Shown: positions 1 through 14,346, numbered from the stretch's first letter. The stretch: DNA of 64,000 nt from Eunapius fragilis (GCA_963681505.1 OY811992.1:682001-746000), one strand, 5' to 3'. Notes: generated by a model not told the origin, from the sequence alone. A program made the numbers and translations.

Positions 1-3000
1 TGCGATATATCTCAATGAATTATTGCCAATTGGGCCAATTGGTTCCATCCACCCAATTGGCGCGATCTGTACTATTGATGCCAATTGGGCCGTTTGGTTC
101 CACGGGCCCAATTGGTGTGATTTGTCCCAATGAATTGATGCCAATTGGGCCAATTGGTTCCATCGGCCCAATTGGCGCGATATTTCCTATATTTGTCAAT
201 TGGGCCAATTGGCTCCACAGGCCCAATGGCTGCGATATGTACCAATGAATTGATTCTAATTGGGCCAATTGGTTCCACGGGCCCAATTGGTGCGATATAT
301 CTCAATGAATCATTGCCAATTGGGCCAATTGGTTCCATCGGCCCAATTGGCGCGATATGTCCTACTGATGCCAATTGGGCCAATTGGTTCCACGGGCCCA
401 ATTGGCGCGATATATAATATGTATGCCTATTGGGCCAATTGGTTCCACGTGCCCAATTGGTGCGATATATCCCAATGAATTAATGCCAATTAGGCCAATT
501 GGTTCCATCTACCCATTTGGCGCGATATGTAATATTTTTGCCAATTGGGCCAATTGGATCCACGGGGCCAATTGGTGCGATATGTCCCAATGAACTATTT
601 CCAATTGGGCCAATTAGTTCCATCGGCCCAATTGGCGCGATATGTACTATTTAAGCCAATTGGGCCAATTGGTTACACAGGCCCAATTGGTGCGATATGT
701 CCCAATGAATTAATGCCGTTTGGGCCAATTGGTTCCATCGGCCCAATTGGCGCGATATGTAATATTTATGCCATGCAATTGGGCCAATTGGTTCCACGGG
801 CCCAATTGGTGCGATATGTCCCTAAGAATTGATGCCAATTGGGCCAATTGGTTCCATCGGCCCAATTGACGCGATATGTACTATATATGCCAATTGGACC
901 AATTGGTTCCACGGGCCTAATTGGAGCGATATGTCCCAATGAATTGATGCCAATTGGGCCAATTGGTTCCATCGGCCCAATTGGCGCGATATGTACTATG
1001 TATGCCAATTGGGCCTATTGGTTCCACGGGCCCAATTGGAGCGATATGTCTCAATGAATTATTGCCAATTGGGCCAATTAGTTCCATGGGCCCAATTGGC
1101 GCGATATGTACTATTTATGCCAATTGGGCCAATTGGTTCCACGGGCCCAATTGGTGTGATTTGTCCCAATGAATTGATGCCAATTGGGCCTATTGGTTCC
1201 ATCGGCCCAATTGGTGCGATATTTCCTATATTTGCCAATTGGGCCATTTAGTTCCACAGGCCCAATTGGTGCGATATGTACTAATGACATGATTCTAATT
1301 GGGCCAATTGGTTCCACGGGCCCAATTGGTGCGATATGTCCCTATGAGTTAATGCCAATTGGGCCAATTGGTTCCATCGGCCCAATTGGCGCGATATGTA
1401 CTATTTATGCCAATTGGGCCAATTGGTTCCACGGGCCCAATTGGTGCGATATATCTCAATGAATCATTGCCAATTGGGCCATTTGGTTCCTTCGGCCCAA
1501 TTGGCGCGATATGTACTATTTATGCCAATTTGGCCAATTGGTTCCACGGGCCTAATTGGAGCGATATGTCCCAATGAATTGATGCCATTTGGGCCAATTG
1601 GTTCCATCGGCCCAATTGGCGCTATATGTCCTATTGTTGCTAATCGGGCCAATTGGTTCCACGAGCCCAATTGGCGCGATATGTACTATCTATAAGCCAA
1701 TGGTGCCAATTGGTTCCACGGGCCCAATTGGTGCGATATGTCTCAATGAACTATTTCCTATTGGGCCAATTAGTTCCATCGGCCCAATTGGCGCGATATG
1801 TCTTATTGATGCCAATTTGGCCAATTGGTTCCACAGGCCCAATTGGCGCGATATGTATTATGTATGCTAATTGGGCCAATTGGTTCCACGGGCCCAATTG
1901 GCGCGATATGTACTATGTATGCCAATTGGGCCAATTGGTTCCACGGGCCCAATTGGTGCGATATGTCTTAATGAATTATTGCCAATTGGGCCAATTGGTT
2001 CCATCGGCCCGATTGGCGAGATATGTACTATTTATGCCAATTGGGCCAATTGGTTCCACGGGCCCAATTGGCTCGATATGTACTATGTATGCCAATTGGG
2101 CCAATTGGTTCCACGGTCCCAATTGGAGCGATATGTCTCAATGAATTATTGCCAATTGGGCCAATTGGTTCCATCGGCCCAATTGGCGCGATATGTCCTA
2201 TTGATGCCAATTGGGCCAATTGGATCAACGGGGCAAATTGGTGCGCTATGTCCCAATGAATTGATGCCAATTGGGCCAATTGGTTCCATCGGCCCAATTG
2301 GCGCGATATGTCCTATAGATGCCAATTGGGCCAATTGGTTCCACGGTCCCAATTGGAGCGATATGTCTCAATGAATTATTGCCAATTGGGCCAATTGGTT
2401 CCATCGGCCCAATTCGCGCGATATGTCCTATTGATGCCAATTGGGCCAATTGGATCAACGGGGCAAATTGGTGCGCTATGTCCCAATGAATTGATGCCAA
2501 TTGGGCCAATTGGTTCCATCGGCCCAATTGGCGCGATATGTCCTACAGATGCCAATTGGGCCAATTGGTTCCACGGGCCCAATTGGCGCGATATGTACTA
2601 TGTATGCCAATTGGGCCAATTGGATCCACGGTCCCAATTGGAGCGATATATCTCAATGAATTATTGCCAATTGGGCCAATTGGTTCCATCGGCCCAATTG
2701 GCGCGATATGTTATATTTATGCCAATTGGGCCAATTGGTTACACGGGCCTGTTTGGAGCGATATGTACCAATGAATTGATGCCAAATGGGCCAATTGGTT
2801 CCATCGGCCCAATTGGCGCGATATGTCCTATTGATGCCAATTGGGCCAGTTGGTTCCACAGCCCCAATTGGCGCGATATGTACAATGTATGCCAATTGGG
2901 CCAATTGGTTCCACGGGCCCAATTGGTGCGATATGTCCCAATGAATTGATGCCAATTGGGCAAATTGGTTCCATCGGCCCAATTGGCGCGATATGTAATA

Positions 3001-6000
3001 TTTATGCCATGCAATTGGGCCAATTGGTTCCACGGGCCCAATTGGTGCGATATGTCCCTATGAATTGATGCCAATTGGGCCAATTGGTTCCATCGGCCCA
3101 ATTGGCGCGATATTTCCTATATTTTGTCAATTGGGCCAATTGGCTCCACAGGCCCAAATGCTGCGATATGTACCAATGAATTGATTCTAATTGGGCCAAT
3201 TGGTTCCACGGGCCCAATTGGTGCGATATGTCCCTATGAGTTAATGCCAATTGGGCCAATTGGTTCCATTCGCCCAATTGACGTGATATGTACTATTTAT
3301 GCCAATTGGGCCAATTGGTTCCACAGGCCCAATTGGTGCGATATATCTCAATGAATCATTGCCAATTGGGCAAATTGGTTCCATCGGCCCAATTGGCGCG
3401 ATATGTAATATTTATGCAATGCAATTGGGCCAATTGGTTCCACGGGCCCAATTGGTGCGATATGTCCCTATGAATTGATGCCAATTGGGCCAATTGGTTC
3501 CATCGGCCCAGTTGGCGCGATATGTACTATTTATGCCAATTGGGCCAATTGGTTCCACGGGCCCAATTGGTGCGATATATCTCAATGAATTATTGCCAAT
3601 TGGGCCAATTGGTTCCATCGACCCAATTGGCGCGATATGTACTATTGATGCCAATTGGGCCAATTGGCTCCACAGGCCCAATTGCTGCGATATGTACCAA
3701 TGAATTGATTCTAATAGGGCCAATTGGTTCCACGGGCCCAATTGGTGCGATATGTCCCTATGAGTTAATGCCAATTGGGCCAATTGGTTCCATCGGCCCA
3801 ATTGGCGCGATAATTCCTATATTTTGTCAATTGGGCCAATTGGCTCCACAGGCCCAATTGCTGCGATATGTACCAATGAATTGATTCTAATTGGGCCAAT
3901 TGGTTCCACGGGCCCAATTGGTGCGATATGTCCCTATGAGTTAATGCCAATTGGGCCAATTGGTTCCATTCGCCCAATTGACGTGATATGTACTATTTAT
4001 GCCAATTGGGCCAATTGGTTCCACAGGCCCAATTGGTGCGATATATCTCAATGAATCATTGCCAATTGGGCCAATTGGTTCCATCGGCCCAATTGGCGCG
4101 ATATGTACTATTTATGCCAATTCGGCCAATAGGTTCCACGGTCCCAATTGGTGTGATTTGTCCCAATGAATTGATGCCAATTGGGCCAATTGGTTCCATC
4201 GGCCCAATTGGCGCGACATTTCCTATTGTTGCCAATTGGGCCAATTGGTTCCACGCGCCCAATTGGTGTGATATGGACCAATCAATTGATGCAAATTTGG
4301 CCAATTGGTTCCATCGGCCCAATTGGCGCGATATGTACTAATTATGCAAATTGGGCATATTGGTTCCATGGGCCCAATTGGTGCGATATATACCAACGAA
4401 TTGATGCCAATTGGGCCAATTGGTTCCATCGGCCCATTTGGCGCGATATGTAATATTTATTACATGCAATTGGGCCAATTGGTTCCACGGGCCCAATTGG
4501 TGCGATATATCTCAATGAATTATTGCCAATTGGGGCAATTGGTTCCATCGACCCAATTGGCGCGATATGTACTATTGATGCCAATTGGGCCAATTGGTTC
4601 CACGTGCCCAATTGGTGTGATTTGTCCCAATGAATTGATGCCAATTGGGCCAATTGGTTCCATCGGCCCAATTGGCGCGATATTTCCTATATTTGTCAAT
4701 TGGGCCAATTGGCTCCACAGGCCCAATTGCTGCGATATGTACCAATGAATTGATTCTGATTGGGTCAATTGGTTCCACGGGCCCAATTGGTGCGATATGT
4801 CCCTATGAGTTAATGCCAATTGGGCCAATTGGTTCCATCCGCCCAATTGGCGTGATATGTACTATTTATGCCAATTGGGCCAATTGGTTCCACGGGCCCA
4901 ATTGGTGCGATATATCTCAATGAATTATTGCCAATTGGGCCAATTGGTTCCATCGGCCCAATTGGCGCGATACGTAATATTTATGCCATGCAATTGGGCC
5001 AATTAGTTCCACGGGCCCAATTGGTGCGATATGTCCCTATGAATTGATGCCAATTGGGCCAATTGGTTCCATCGGCCCAATTGGCGCGATATGTACTATA
5101 TATGCCAATTGGGCCAATTGGTTCCACGGGCCTAATTGGAGCGATATGTCCCAATGAATTGATGCCAATTGGGCCAATTGGTTCCATCGGCCCAATTGGC
5201 GCGATATGTCCTATTGATGCCAATTGGGCCAATTGGTTCCACAGGCCCAATTGGCGCGATATGTACTATGTATGCCAATTGGGCCAATTGGTTCCACGGG
5301 CCCAATTGGTGCGATATGTACCAATGAATTGATGCCAATTGGGCTAATTGGTTCCATCGGCCCAATTGGCGCGATATGTAATATTTATGCCATGCTATTG
5401 GGCCAATTGGTTCCACGGGCCCAATTGGTGCGATATGTCCCTATGAATTGATGCCAATTGGGCCAATTGGTTCCATCGGCCCAATTGGCGCGATATGTAC
5501 TATTTATGCCAATTGGGCCAATTGGTTCCACGGGCCCAATTGGTGCGATATATCTCAATGAATTATTGCCAATTGGGCCAATTGGTTCTATCGACCCAAT
5601 TGGCGCGATATGTACCACTGATGCCAATTGGGCCAATTGGTTCCACGGGCCCAATTGGTGTGATTTGTCCCAATGAATTGATGCCAATTGGGCCAATTGG
5701 TTCCATCGGCCCAATTGGTGGGATATTTTCTATATTTGTCAATTGGGCCAATTGGCTCCACAGGCCCAATTGCTGCGATATGTACCAATGAATTGATTCT
5801 AATTGGGCCAATTGGTTCCACGGGCCCAATTGGTGCGATATGTCCCTATGAGTTAATGCCAATTGGGCCAATTGGTTCCATCCGCCAAATTGGCGTGATA
5901 TGTACTATTTATGCCAATTGGGCCAATTGGTTCCACGGGCCCAATTGGTGCGATATATCTCAATGAATCATTGCCAATTGGGCCAATTGGTTCCATCGGC

Positions 6001-8395
6001 CCAATTGGCGCGATATGTACTATTTATGCCAATTGGGCCAATTGGTTCCACGGGCCCAATTGGTGTGATTTGTCCCAATGAATTGATGCCAATTGGGCCA
6101 ATTGGTTCCATCGGCCCAATTGGCGCGATATTTCCTATTGTTGCCAATTGGGCCAATTGGTTCCACGCGCCCAATTGGTGTGATATGTACCAATGAATTG
6201 ATGCCAATTGGGCCAATTGGTTCCATCGGCCCAATTGGCGCGATATGTACTATTTATGCCAATTGGGCCAATTGGTTCCACGGGCCCAATTGGTGCAATA
6301 TATCTCAATGAATTGATGCCAATTGGGCCAATTGGTTCCATCGGCCCAATTGGCGCTATATGTCCTATTGTTGCTTATTGGGCCAATTGGTTCCACGGGC
6401 CCAATTGGCGCGATATGTACTATGTATGCCAATGGTGCCAATTGGCTCCACGGGCCCAATTGGTGCGATATGTCTCAATGAACTATTTCCAATTGGGCCA
6501 ATTAGTTCCATCGGCCCAGCGCGATATGTCTTACTGATGCCAATTGGGCCAATTGGTTCCACGGGCCCAATTGGCGCGATATGTATTATGTATGCAAATT
6601 GGGCCAATTGGTTCCACGGGCCCAATTGGTGTGATATGTCCCAATGAATTGATGCCAATTGGGCCAATTGGTTCCATCGGCCCAATTGGCGCGATATGTA
6701 ATATTTATGCCATGCAATTGGACCAATTAGTTCCACGGGCCCAATTGGTGCGATATGTCCCTATGAATTGATGCCAATTGGGCCAGTTGGTTCCATCGGC
6801 CCAATTGGCGCGATATGTACTATATATGCCAATTGGGCCAATTGGTTCCACGGGCCTAATTGGAGCGATATGTCCCAATGAATTGATGCCAATTGGGCCA
6901 ATTGGTTCCATCGGCCCAATTGGCGCGATATGTCCTATTGATGCCAATTGGGCCAATTGGTTCCACAGGCCCAATTGGCGCGATATGTACTATGTATGCC
7001 AATTGGGCCAATTGGTTCCACGGGCCCAATTGGTGCGATATGTCCCAATGAATTGATGCCAATTGGGCTAATTGGTTCCATCGGCCCAATTGGCGCGATA
7101 TGTAATATTTATGCCATGCAATTGGGCCAATTGGTTCCACGGGCCCAATTGGTGCGATATGTCCCTATGAATTGATGCCAATTGGGCCAATTGGTTCCAT
7201 CGGCCCAATTGGCGCGATATGTACTATTTATGCCAATTGGGCCGATTGGTTCCACGGGCCCAATTGGTGCGATATATCTCAATGAATTATTGCCAATTGG
7301 GCCAATTGGTTCCATCGGCCCAATTGGCGCGATATGTACTATTTATGCCAATTGGGCCAATTGGTTCCACGGGCCCAATTGGTGTGATTTGTCCCAATGA
7401 ATTGATGCCAATTGGGCCAATTGGTTCCATGGGCCCAATTGGCGCTATATTTCCTATATTTGCCAATTGGGCCAATTGGTTCCACTGGCCCAATTGCTGC
7501 GATATGTACCAATGAATTGATTCTAATTGGGCCAATTGGTTCCACGGGCCCAATTGGTGCGATATGTCCCTATGAGTTAATGCCAATTGGGCCAATTGGT
7601 TCCATCGGCCCAATTGGCGCGATATGTACTATTTATGCCAATTGGGCAAATTGGTTCCACGGGCCCAATTGGTGCGATATATATCAATGAATCATTGCCA
7701 ATTGGGCCAATTGGTTCCATCGGCCCAATTGGCGCGATATGTACTATTTATGCCAATTGGGCCAATTGGTTCCACGGGCCAAATTGGTGTGATTTGTCCC
7801 AATGAATTGATGCCAATTGGGCCAATTGGTTCCATCGGCCCAATTGGCGCGTTATTTTCTATTGTTGCCAATTGGGCCAATTGGTTCCACGGGCCCATTT
7901 GGTGTGATATGTACCAATGAATTGATGACAATTGGGCCAATTGGTTCCATCGGCCCAATTGGCGCGATATGTACTATTTATGCCAATTGGGCATATTGGT
8001 TCCATGAGCCCAATTGGTGCGATATGTACCAATGAATTGATGCCAATTGGGCCAATTGGTTCCATCGGCCCAATTGGCGCGATATGTCCTATTGATGCCA
8101 ATTGGGCCAATTGGTTCCACGGGCCCAATTGGCGCGATATATAATATGTATGCCAATTGGGCCAATTGGTTCCACGGGCCCAATTGGTGCGATATGTCCC
8201 AATGAATTAATGCCAATTGGGCCAATTGGTTCCATCGGCCCATTTAGCGCGATATGTAATATTTATGCCAATTTCGCCAATTGGTTCCCAGGGCCCAATT
8301 GGTGCGATATGTCCCAATGAATTGATTCCAATTGGTTCCACGGGCCCAATTGGCGCGATATGTACTATGTGTGCCATTTAGGCCAATTGATTCCA
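1..8395. repeat. 115-bp dimeric satellite array (satellite 1), open at left edge
   Basis: Tandem array with a period of about 115 bp made of two related half-units of about 55 and 60 bp, roughly 73 dimers. Each half contains CCAATTGGGCCAATTGG followed by TTCCAT or TTCCAC and then GGCCCAATTGG, so each half-unit is itself a short inverted repeat able to form a hairpin. One half ends GCGATATGTACTATTTATG, the other GCGATATGTCCCAATGAAT. The array starts before the window. Short open frames of 60-110 residues rich in Gly-Pro-Ile occur in several frames on both strands; because 115 is not divisible by three, every frame is broken after one to four units, which argues against coding. A few monomers are shortened or fused (for example near 1690, 6440 and 6510), as expected from unequal exchange. 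Confidence 0.97.
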
Positions 8396-8574
8396 CGAAT
8401 TTGCAGCAATCCGTAGTCGCGCGCCGAATTGCGACAGATTGGTCCCGCGAATACGCAGCAATCCGTCGTAACCGTACAAATTGCTACAGATTGGTGCCGC
8501 GAATGTGCACCTCTCCGTCGTAACGCTACCTATGGCGACAGACTGCTCTTGCGAATGTGCTGCAATCCGAGGTA

Positions 8575-8932
8575 GAATTAGTGGGAGTGGTAGTGGTAGT
8601 AGTAGAAGTATAGTTGTATTGGTAGTGGTAGTGGTAGTAGTAGTGGTAGTGGCAGTGGTAGTGGTAGTGGTAGTGGTAGTGGTAGTGGTAGTGGTAGTGG
8701 TAGAGGTAGTGGTAGTGGTAGTGGTAGAGGTAGTGGTAGTGGTAGTGGTAGTGGTAGTGGTAGTGGTAGTGGTAGTGGTAGTGGTAGTGGTAGTGGTAGT
8801 GGGATTGGTAGTGGTAGTATTAGTGGTAGTGGGATTGGTATTAGTAGTGGTAGTGGTAGTGCATGGTAGTGGTAATGGTAGTGGTTGTGGTAGCGGTAGT
8901 GTAGTGGTAGTGGTGGAGGCAGTATTTACTAC
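8575..8932. repeat. GGTAGT hexanucleotide microsatellite, tract 1
   Basis: About 350 bases of imperfect GGTAGT with occasional GGGATT and GGTAGA variants, inserted in satellite 2. The left edge follows a variant monomer containing CTATGGCGACAGACTGCTC. The right edge reads GGTGGAGGCAGTATTTACT and returns to a normal monomer. On the minus strand it reads as poly-Thr, Leu-Pro or Tyr-His depending on frame; this is not evidence of a gene. Confidence 0.97.
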
Positions 8933-9493
8933 ATATTGGTCCCGCGAATGTGCAGCAATCCGTCGTAGTGCGCCGAATTGCGACAAATTGGTCCCGCGAA
9001 TTTGCAGCAATCCGCAGTGGCTCGCCGAATTGCGACAGATTGGTCCAGCGTGTGTGCAGCAATCCGTCGTAACGCTACCAATTGCTACAGATTGGTCCCG
9101 CGAATGTACAGCAATCCGTCGAACCGCGTTGAATTGCGACATATTGGTCCGGCGAATGTGCAGCAATCCGTCGTAGCGCTACCAATTGCTACAGATTGGT
9201 CCGACGAATATGCATCAATCCACCGAAGCGCGCTGAATTGCCACAGATTGGTCCCGGATTGTGCAGGAATCCTTCGCAGAGCGCCGAATTGCGACACATT
9301 GGTCCCGCGAATTGGCAGCAATCTGTAGTGGCGCGCCCAATTGCGACAGATTGGTCTGGCAAATGTGCAGCAATCCGTCGTAGCGCTACAAATTGCAACA
9401 GATTGGTGCCGCGAATGTGCACTACTCCGTCATAGCGCTACCTATGGCGTCAGACTGCTCTCGCGAATGTGCAGCAATCCGTGAATTACGGGG

Positions 9494-11183
9494 AGTGGTA
9501 GTAGTCGAGGTAGTTGTAGTGGTATTGGTAGTGGTAGTGGTAGTGGTAGTGGTAGTGGTAGTGGTAATGGTAGTGGTAGTGGTAGTGGTAGTGGTAGTGG
9601 TAGTGGTAGTGGTAGTGGGATTGGCAGTGGTAGTGGTAGTGGTAGTGGTAGTGGTAGTGGGATTGGTAGTGGTAGTGGTAGTCGTAGTGGTAGTGGGATT
9701 GGTAGTGGTAGTGGTAGTGGTAGTGGTAGTGGTAGTGGGATTGGTAGTGGGATTGGTAGAGGTAGTGGTAGTGGCAGTGGTAGTATTAGTGGGAATGGTA
9801 GTGGTAGTGGTAGTGGTAGTGGTAGTGGTAGTGGTAGTGGTAGTGGTAGTGGTAGTGGGATTGGCAGTGGTAGTGGTAGTGGTAGTGGTAGTGGGATTGG
9901 TAGTGGTAGTGGTAGTCGTAGTGGTAGTGGGATTGGTAGTGGTAGTGGTAGTGGTAGTGGTAGTGGTAGTGGGATTGGTAGTGGGATTGGTAGAGGTAGT
10001 GGTAGTGGCAGTGGTAGTATTAGTGGGATTAATAGTGGTAGTGGTAGTGGTAGTGGGATTGGAAGTGGTAGTGGTAATGGTAGTGGTAGTGGTAGTGGGA
10101 TTGGTAGTGGGATTGGTAGTGGTAGTGGGAGTGGTAGTGTTAGTGGTAGTAGTAGTAGTGGTAGTGGTAGTGGGATTGGTAGTGGTATTGGCAGTGGTAG
10201 TGGGATTGGTAGTGGGATTGGTAGTGGTAGTGGTAGTGGTAGTGGTAGTGGTAGTGGTAGTGGGATTGTTAGTGGTAGTGGTAGTGGTAGTGGCATTGGT
10301 AGTGGTAGTGGTAGTGGTAGTGGTAGTGGTAGTGGTAGTGGTAGTGGTAGTGGTAGTGGTAGTGGGGTTGGCAGTGGTAGTGGTAGTGGTTGTGGTAGTG
10401 GTAGTGGTAGTGGTAGTGGTAGTGGTAGTGGGATTGGTAGTGGGATTGGTAGAGGTAGTGGTAGTAGCCGAGGTAGTTATAGTGGTATTGGTAGTGGTAG
10501 TGGTAGTGGTAGTGGTAGTGGTAGTGGTAGTGGTAGTGGTAATGGTAGTGGTAGTGGGATTGGCAGTTGTAGTGGTAGTGGTAGTGGTAGTGGGATTGGT
10601 AGTGGTAGTGGTAGTCGTAGTGGTAGTGGCATTGGTTGTGGTAGTGGTAGTGGTAGTGGTAGTGGTAGTGGTAGTGGTAGTGGTAGTGGTAGTGGTATGG
10701 GATTGGTAGTGGGATTGGTGGAGGTAGTGGTAGTGGCAGTGGTAGTATTAGTGGGATTGGTAGTGGTAGTGGTAGTGGTAGTGGTAGTGGGATTGGAAGT
10801 GGTAGTGGTAGTTGTAGTGGTAGTGGTAGTGGTAGTGGTAGTGGGATTTGTAGTGGGATTGGTAGTGGTAGTGGGAGTGGTAGTGGTAGTGGTAGTAGTA
10901 GTAGTAGTGGTAGTGGTAGTGGGATTGGTAGTGGTAGTGGCAGTGGTAGTGGGATTGGTAGTGGGATTGGTAGTGGTTGTGGTAGTGGGATTGGTAGTGG
11001 TAGTGGTAGTGGTAGTGGTAGTGGTAGTGGGATTGTTAGTGGTAGTGGTAGTGGTAGTGGCATTGGTAGTGGTAGTGGTAGTGGTAGTGGTATTGGTAGT
11101 GGTAGTGGGATTGGTAGTGGTAGTGGTAGTGGGATTGGTAGTGGTAGTGGTAGTGGTAGTGGTCGTGGTAGTGGTAGTGGTAG
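9494..11183. repeat. GGTAGT hexanucleotide microsatellite, tract 2 (about 1.7 kb)
   Basis: About 1.69 kb of GGTAGT hexamers with regularly spaced GGGATT interruptions and a few GGTCGT, GGTTGT and GGCAGT variants. Large internal duplications are visible: the order of interruptions at 9620-9790 reappears at 9850-10030 and in part at 10550-10760. The left edge again follows a variant monomer with CTATGGCGTCAGACTGCTC. The right edge re-enters satellite 2 at AGCGCTATCAATTGCCACAG. The 438-residue plus-strand frame is poly-valine with occasional Gly and Leu, a product of the repeat and not a protein. Confidence 0.97.
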
Positions 11184-14100
11184 CGCTATCAATTGCCACA
11201 GATTGGTCCCGCGAATGTGCAGCTATCCGTCGAAGCGCTCTGAATTGCGACAGATTGGTCCTAGGAATGTGCAGCTATCCGTCGTAGAGCGCCGAATTGC
11301 GACAGATTGGTCCAGCGAATGTGCAGCAATCCGTCGAAGCGCGCTGAATTGCGACAGATTGGTCCGGCGAATGTGCAGCAATCCGTCGTAGCGCTACCAA
11401 TTCCTACAGATTGATCGTGCAAATGTGCAGCAATTCGTCGGAGCGAGCTGAATTGCGACAGATTGGTCCCGCGAATTTGCAGCAATCCGTCGTAGCGCTA
11501 TGAATTGCTACCGATTGGTCCCTTGAATGTGCATCAATCCGTCGAAGCGCGCTGAATTGCGACAGATTGGTCCCGGTTTGTGCAGGAATCCTTCGCAGCG
11601 CGCCGAATTGAGACACATTGGTCCCGCGTATTTGCAGCAATACGTAGTGGCGCGCCGAATTGCGACAGATTGATCAGGCGAATGTGCAGCAATCCGTCGA
11701 AGCGCGCTGAATTACGACAGATTGGTCCCTAGAATGTGCAGCAATCCGTTGTGGCGCGCCGAATTGCGACAGATTGGTCTGGCGAATGTGCAGCATTCCA
11801 TCGTAGCGCTACCATATGCTACAGATTGGTCCCGCGAATGTGCAGCAATTCAACGACGCGCCCTGAATTGCGAGAGATTGGTCGCCGAAATGTGCAGCAA
11901 TCCGTCGCAGCGCTACCAATTGCAACAGATTGATCCCGCGAATGTGCAGCAATCCGTCGTAGCGCTACCATATGATACATATTGGTCCCGTGAATGTGCA
12001 GCGATCCGTCGAAGCACGCTGAATTTCGAATGATTGGTCCTACGAATATGCAGCAATCCGTCGTAGCGCGCCGAATTGCGACAGATTGGTCCCGCTAATT
12101 TGCAGTAATCCGTAGTGGCGCGCCGAATTGCGACAGATTGGTCCGGCGAATGTACAGCAGTCCGTCGTAGCGCTACCAATTTCTACAAATTGGTCCCGCG
12201 AATGTGCAGCAATTCGTTGAAGCGCGCTGAATTGCGACAGATTGGTCCCCGGAATGTGCAGCAATAAGTCGTAGCACGTTGCAATCCGTCGTAGCGCTAC
12301 CATTTGCTCCCATGAATGTGCAGCGATCCGTCAAAGCGCGCTGAATTGCGACAGATTGGTCCCCTGAATGTGAATTAATCCGCCAAAGCGCTCTGAATTA
12401 CGAATGATTGGTCCTACGAATGTGCAGCAATCCGTAGTACGGCGCCGAATTGCGACAGATTGGTCCGGCGAGTGTGCCGTAATCCGTCTTAGCGCTACCA
12501 ATTGCTACAGATTGGTCCCGCGAATGTGCAGCAATCCTTCGAAGCGCACTGAATTGCGACAGATTGGTCCTACGAATGTGCAGCAATCCGTCGTAGCACA
12601 CCGAATTGCGACAGATTGGTCCCGAGAATTCGCAGAATCCGTAATGGCGCGCCGAATTGCGACAGATTGGTCCCCAAAATGTGCAACTATCCGTCGTAGC
12701 GCTACCAATTACTACAGATTGGTCCCGCGAATGTGCAGCAATCCGTCGTAGCGCTACCAATTGCTACAGATTGGTCCCGTGAATGTGCAGCAATCCGTCG
12801 AAGCGCGATGAATTGTGACAGATTGGTCCCCGGAATGTGCAGCAAACCGTCGTAGCGCTCCGAATTGCGACAAATTCGTCCCGCGAAATTGCAGCAATCC
12901 GTAGTACGGCGCCGAATTACGACAGATTGGTCCGGCAAATGTGCAGTAATCCGTCGTAGCGCTACCATTTGCTACAGATTGGTCCCGCGAATGTGCAGCA
13001 ATCCTTTGAAGCGCGCTGAATTGCGACAGGTAATCCGTCGTAGTGCGTCGAATTGCGAGATTGGTCCCGCTAATTTGCAGTAATCCGTAGTGGCGCGCCG
13101 AATTGCGACAGATTGGTCCGGCTAATTTGCACCAATCCGTCGTAGCGCAGACAATTGGTACAGATTGGTCCCGCGAATGTGCAGCAATCCGTCGTAGTGC
13201 TACCAATTGCTACAGATTGGTCCCGTGAATGTGCAGCGATCCGTCGAAGCGCGCTGAATTGCGACAGATTGGTCCCCGGAATGTGCAGTAATCCGTCGTA
13301 GCGCGCCGAATTGCGACAAATTGGTCCCGCGAAATCGCTGCAATCCGTAGTGGCGCACCGAATTACGACAGATTGGTCCGGCGAGTGTGCAGCAATCCGT
13401 CGTAGCGCTACCAATTGCTACAGATTGGTCCCGCCAATGAGCAGCAATCCGTCGAAGCGCGCTGAATTGCGACAGAATGGTCCTACGAATGTGCAGCAAT
13501 CCGTCGTAGCGCGCCGAATTGCGACAGATTGGTCCCGCTAATATGTAGTAATCCGTAGTGGCGCGCCGAATTGCGACAGATTGGTCCCCGGAATGTGCAG
13601 CAATCCGTCGTATCGCGCCGAATTGCGACAGATTTGTCCTGCGAATTCGCAGCAATCCGTAATGGCGCGCCGAATTGCGACAGATTGGTCCCGCGAATGT
13701 GCAGGAATCCGTCTTAGAGCTACCAATTGCTACAGATTGGTCCCGCTAATGTGCAGCAATTCGTCGAAGTGCGCAGAAATGCGACAGATTGGTCCCCGAA
13801 ATGTACAGCAATCGGTCATAGCGCTACCAATTGCTACAGATTGGTCCCGCGAATGTGCAGCAATCCGCCGTAGCGCTACCAATTGCTACAGATTGGTCCC
13901 GTGAATGTGCAGCAATCCGTCGAAGCGCGCTGATATGCGACAGATTGGTCCCAGGAATGTGCAGGAATCCGTGGTAGCGCGCCGAATTGCGACAAATGGG
14001 TCCCGCGAAATTGCAGCTATCCGTAGTGCGGCGCCGAATTGCGACTGATTGGTCTGGCGAGTGTACAGCAATCCGTCGTAGCGCTACCAATTGCTACAGA

Positions 14101-14346
14101 TTGGTCCCGCCAATGAGCAGCAATCCGTCGAAACGCGCTGAATTGCGACAGATTGGTCCTACGAATGTGCAGCAATCCGTCGTAGCGCGCCGAATTGCGA
14201 CAGATTGGTCCCGCTTATTTGCAGTAATCCGTAGTGGCGCGCCGAATTGCGACAGATTGGTCCCCTTAATGTGCAGCAATCCGTCGTAGCGCTACAAATT
14301 GCTACAGCACTAGTCCGTCATAGCGCTACTTAAGGCGACAGACTGA

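Noticed and set aside
1653-2949. Open frames of 160-210 residues with Gly-Pro-Ile-Gly repeats resembling a collagen-like protein
   Set aside because: They come from the 115-bp satellite. The period is not a multiple of three, similar frames exist on both strands, there is no strict Gly-x-y triplet, and all are closed within a few units.
9494-11183. GGTAGT/GGGATT tract as telomeric repeat
   Set aside because: The unit is not TTAGGG or a known telomere variant, and satellite continues on both sides, so it is interstitial and not a chromosome end.
9393-11287. Plus-strand poly-valine and minus-strand poly-Leu-Pro or poly-Thr frames of up to 438 residues
   Set aside because: Direct products of the GGTAGT hexamer in different frames; no start context, domain or codon variety.
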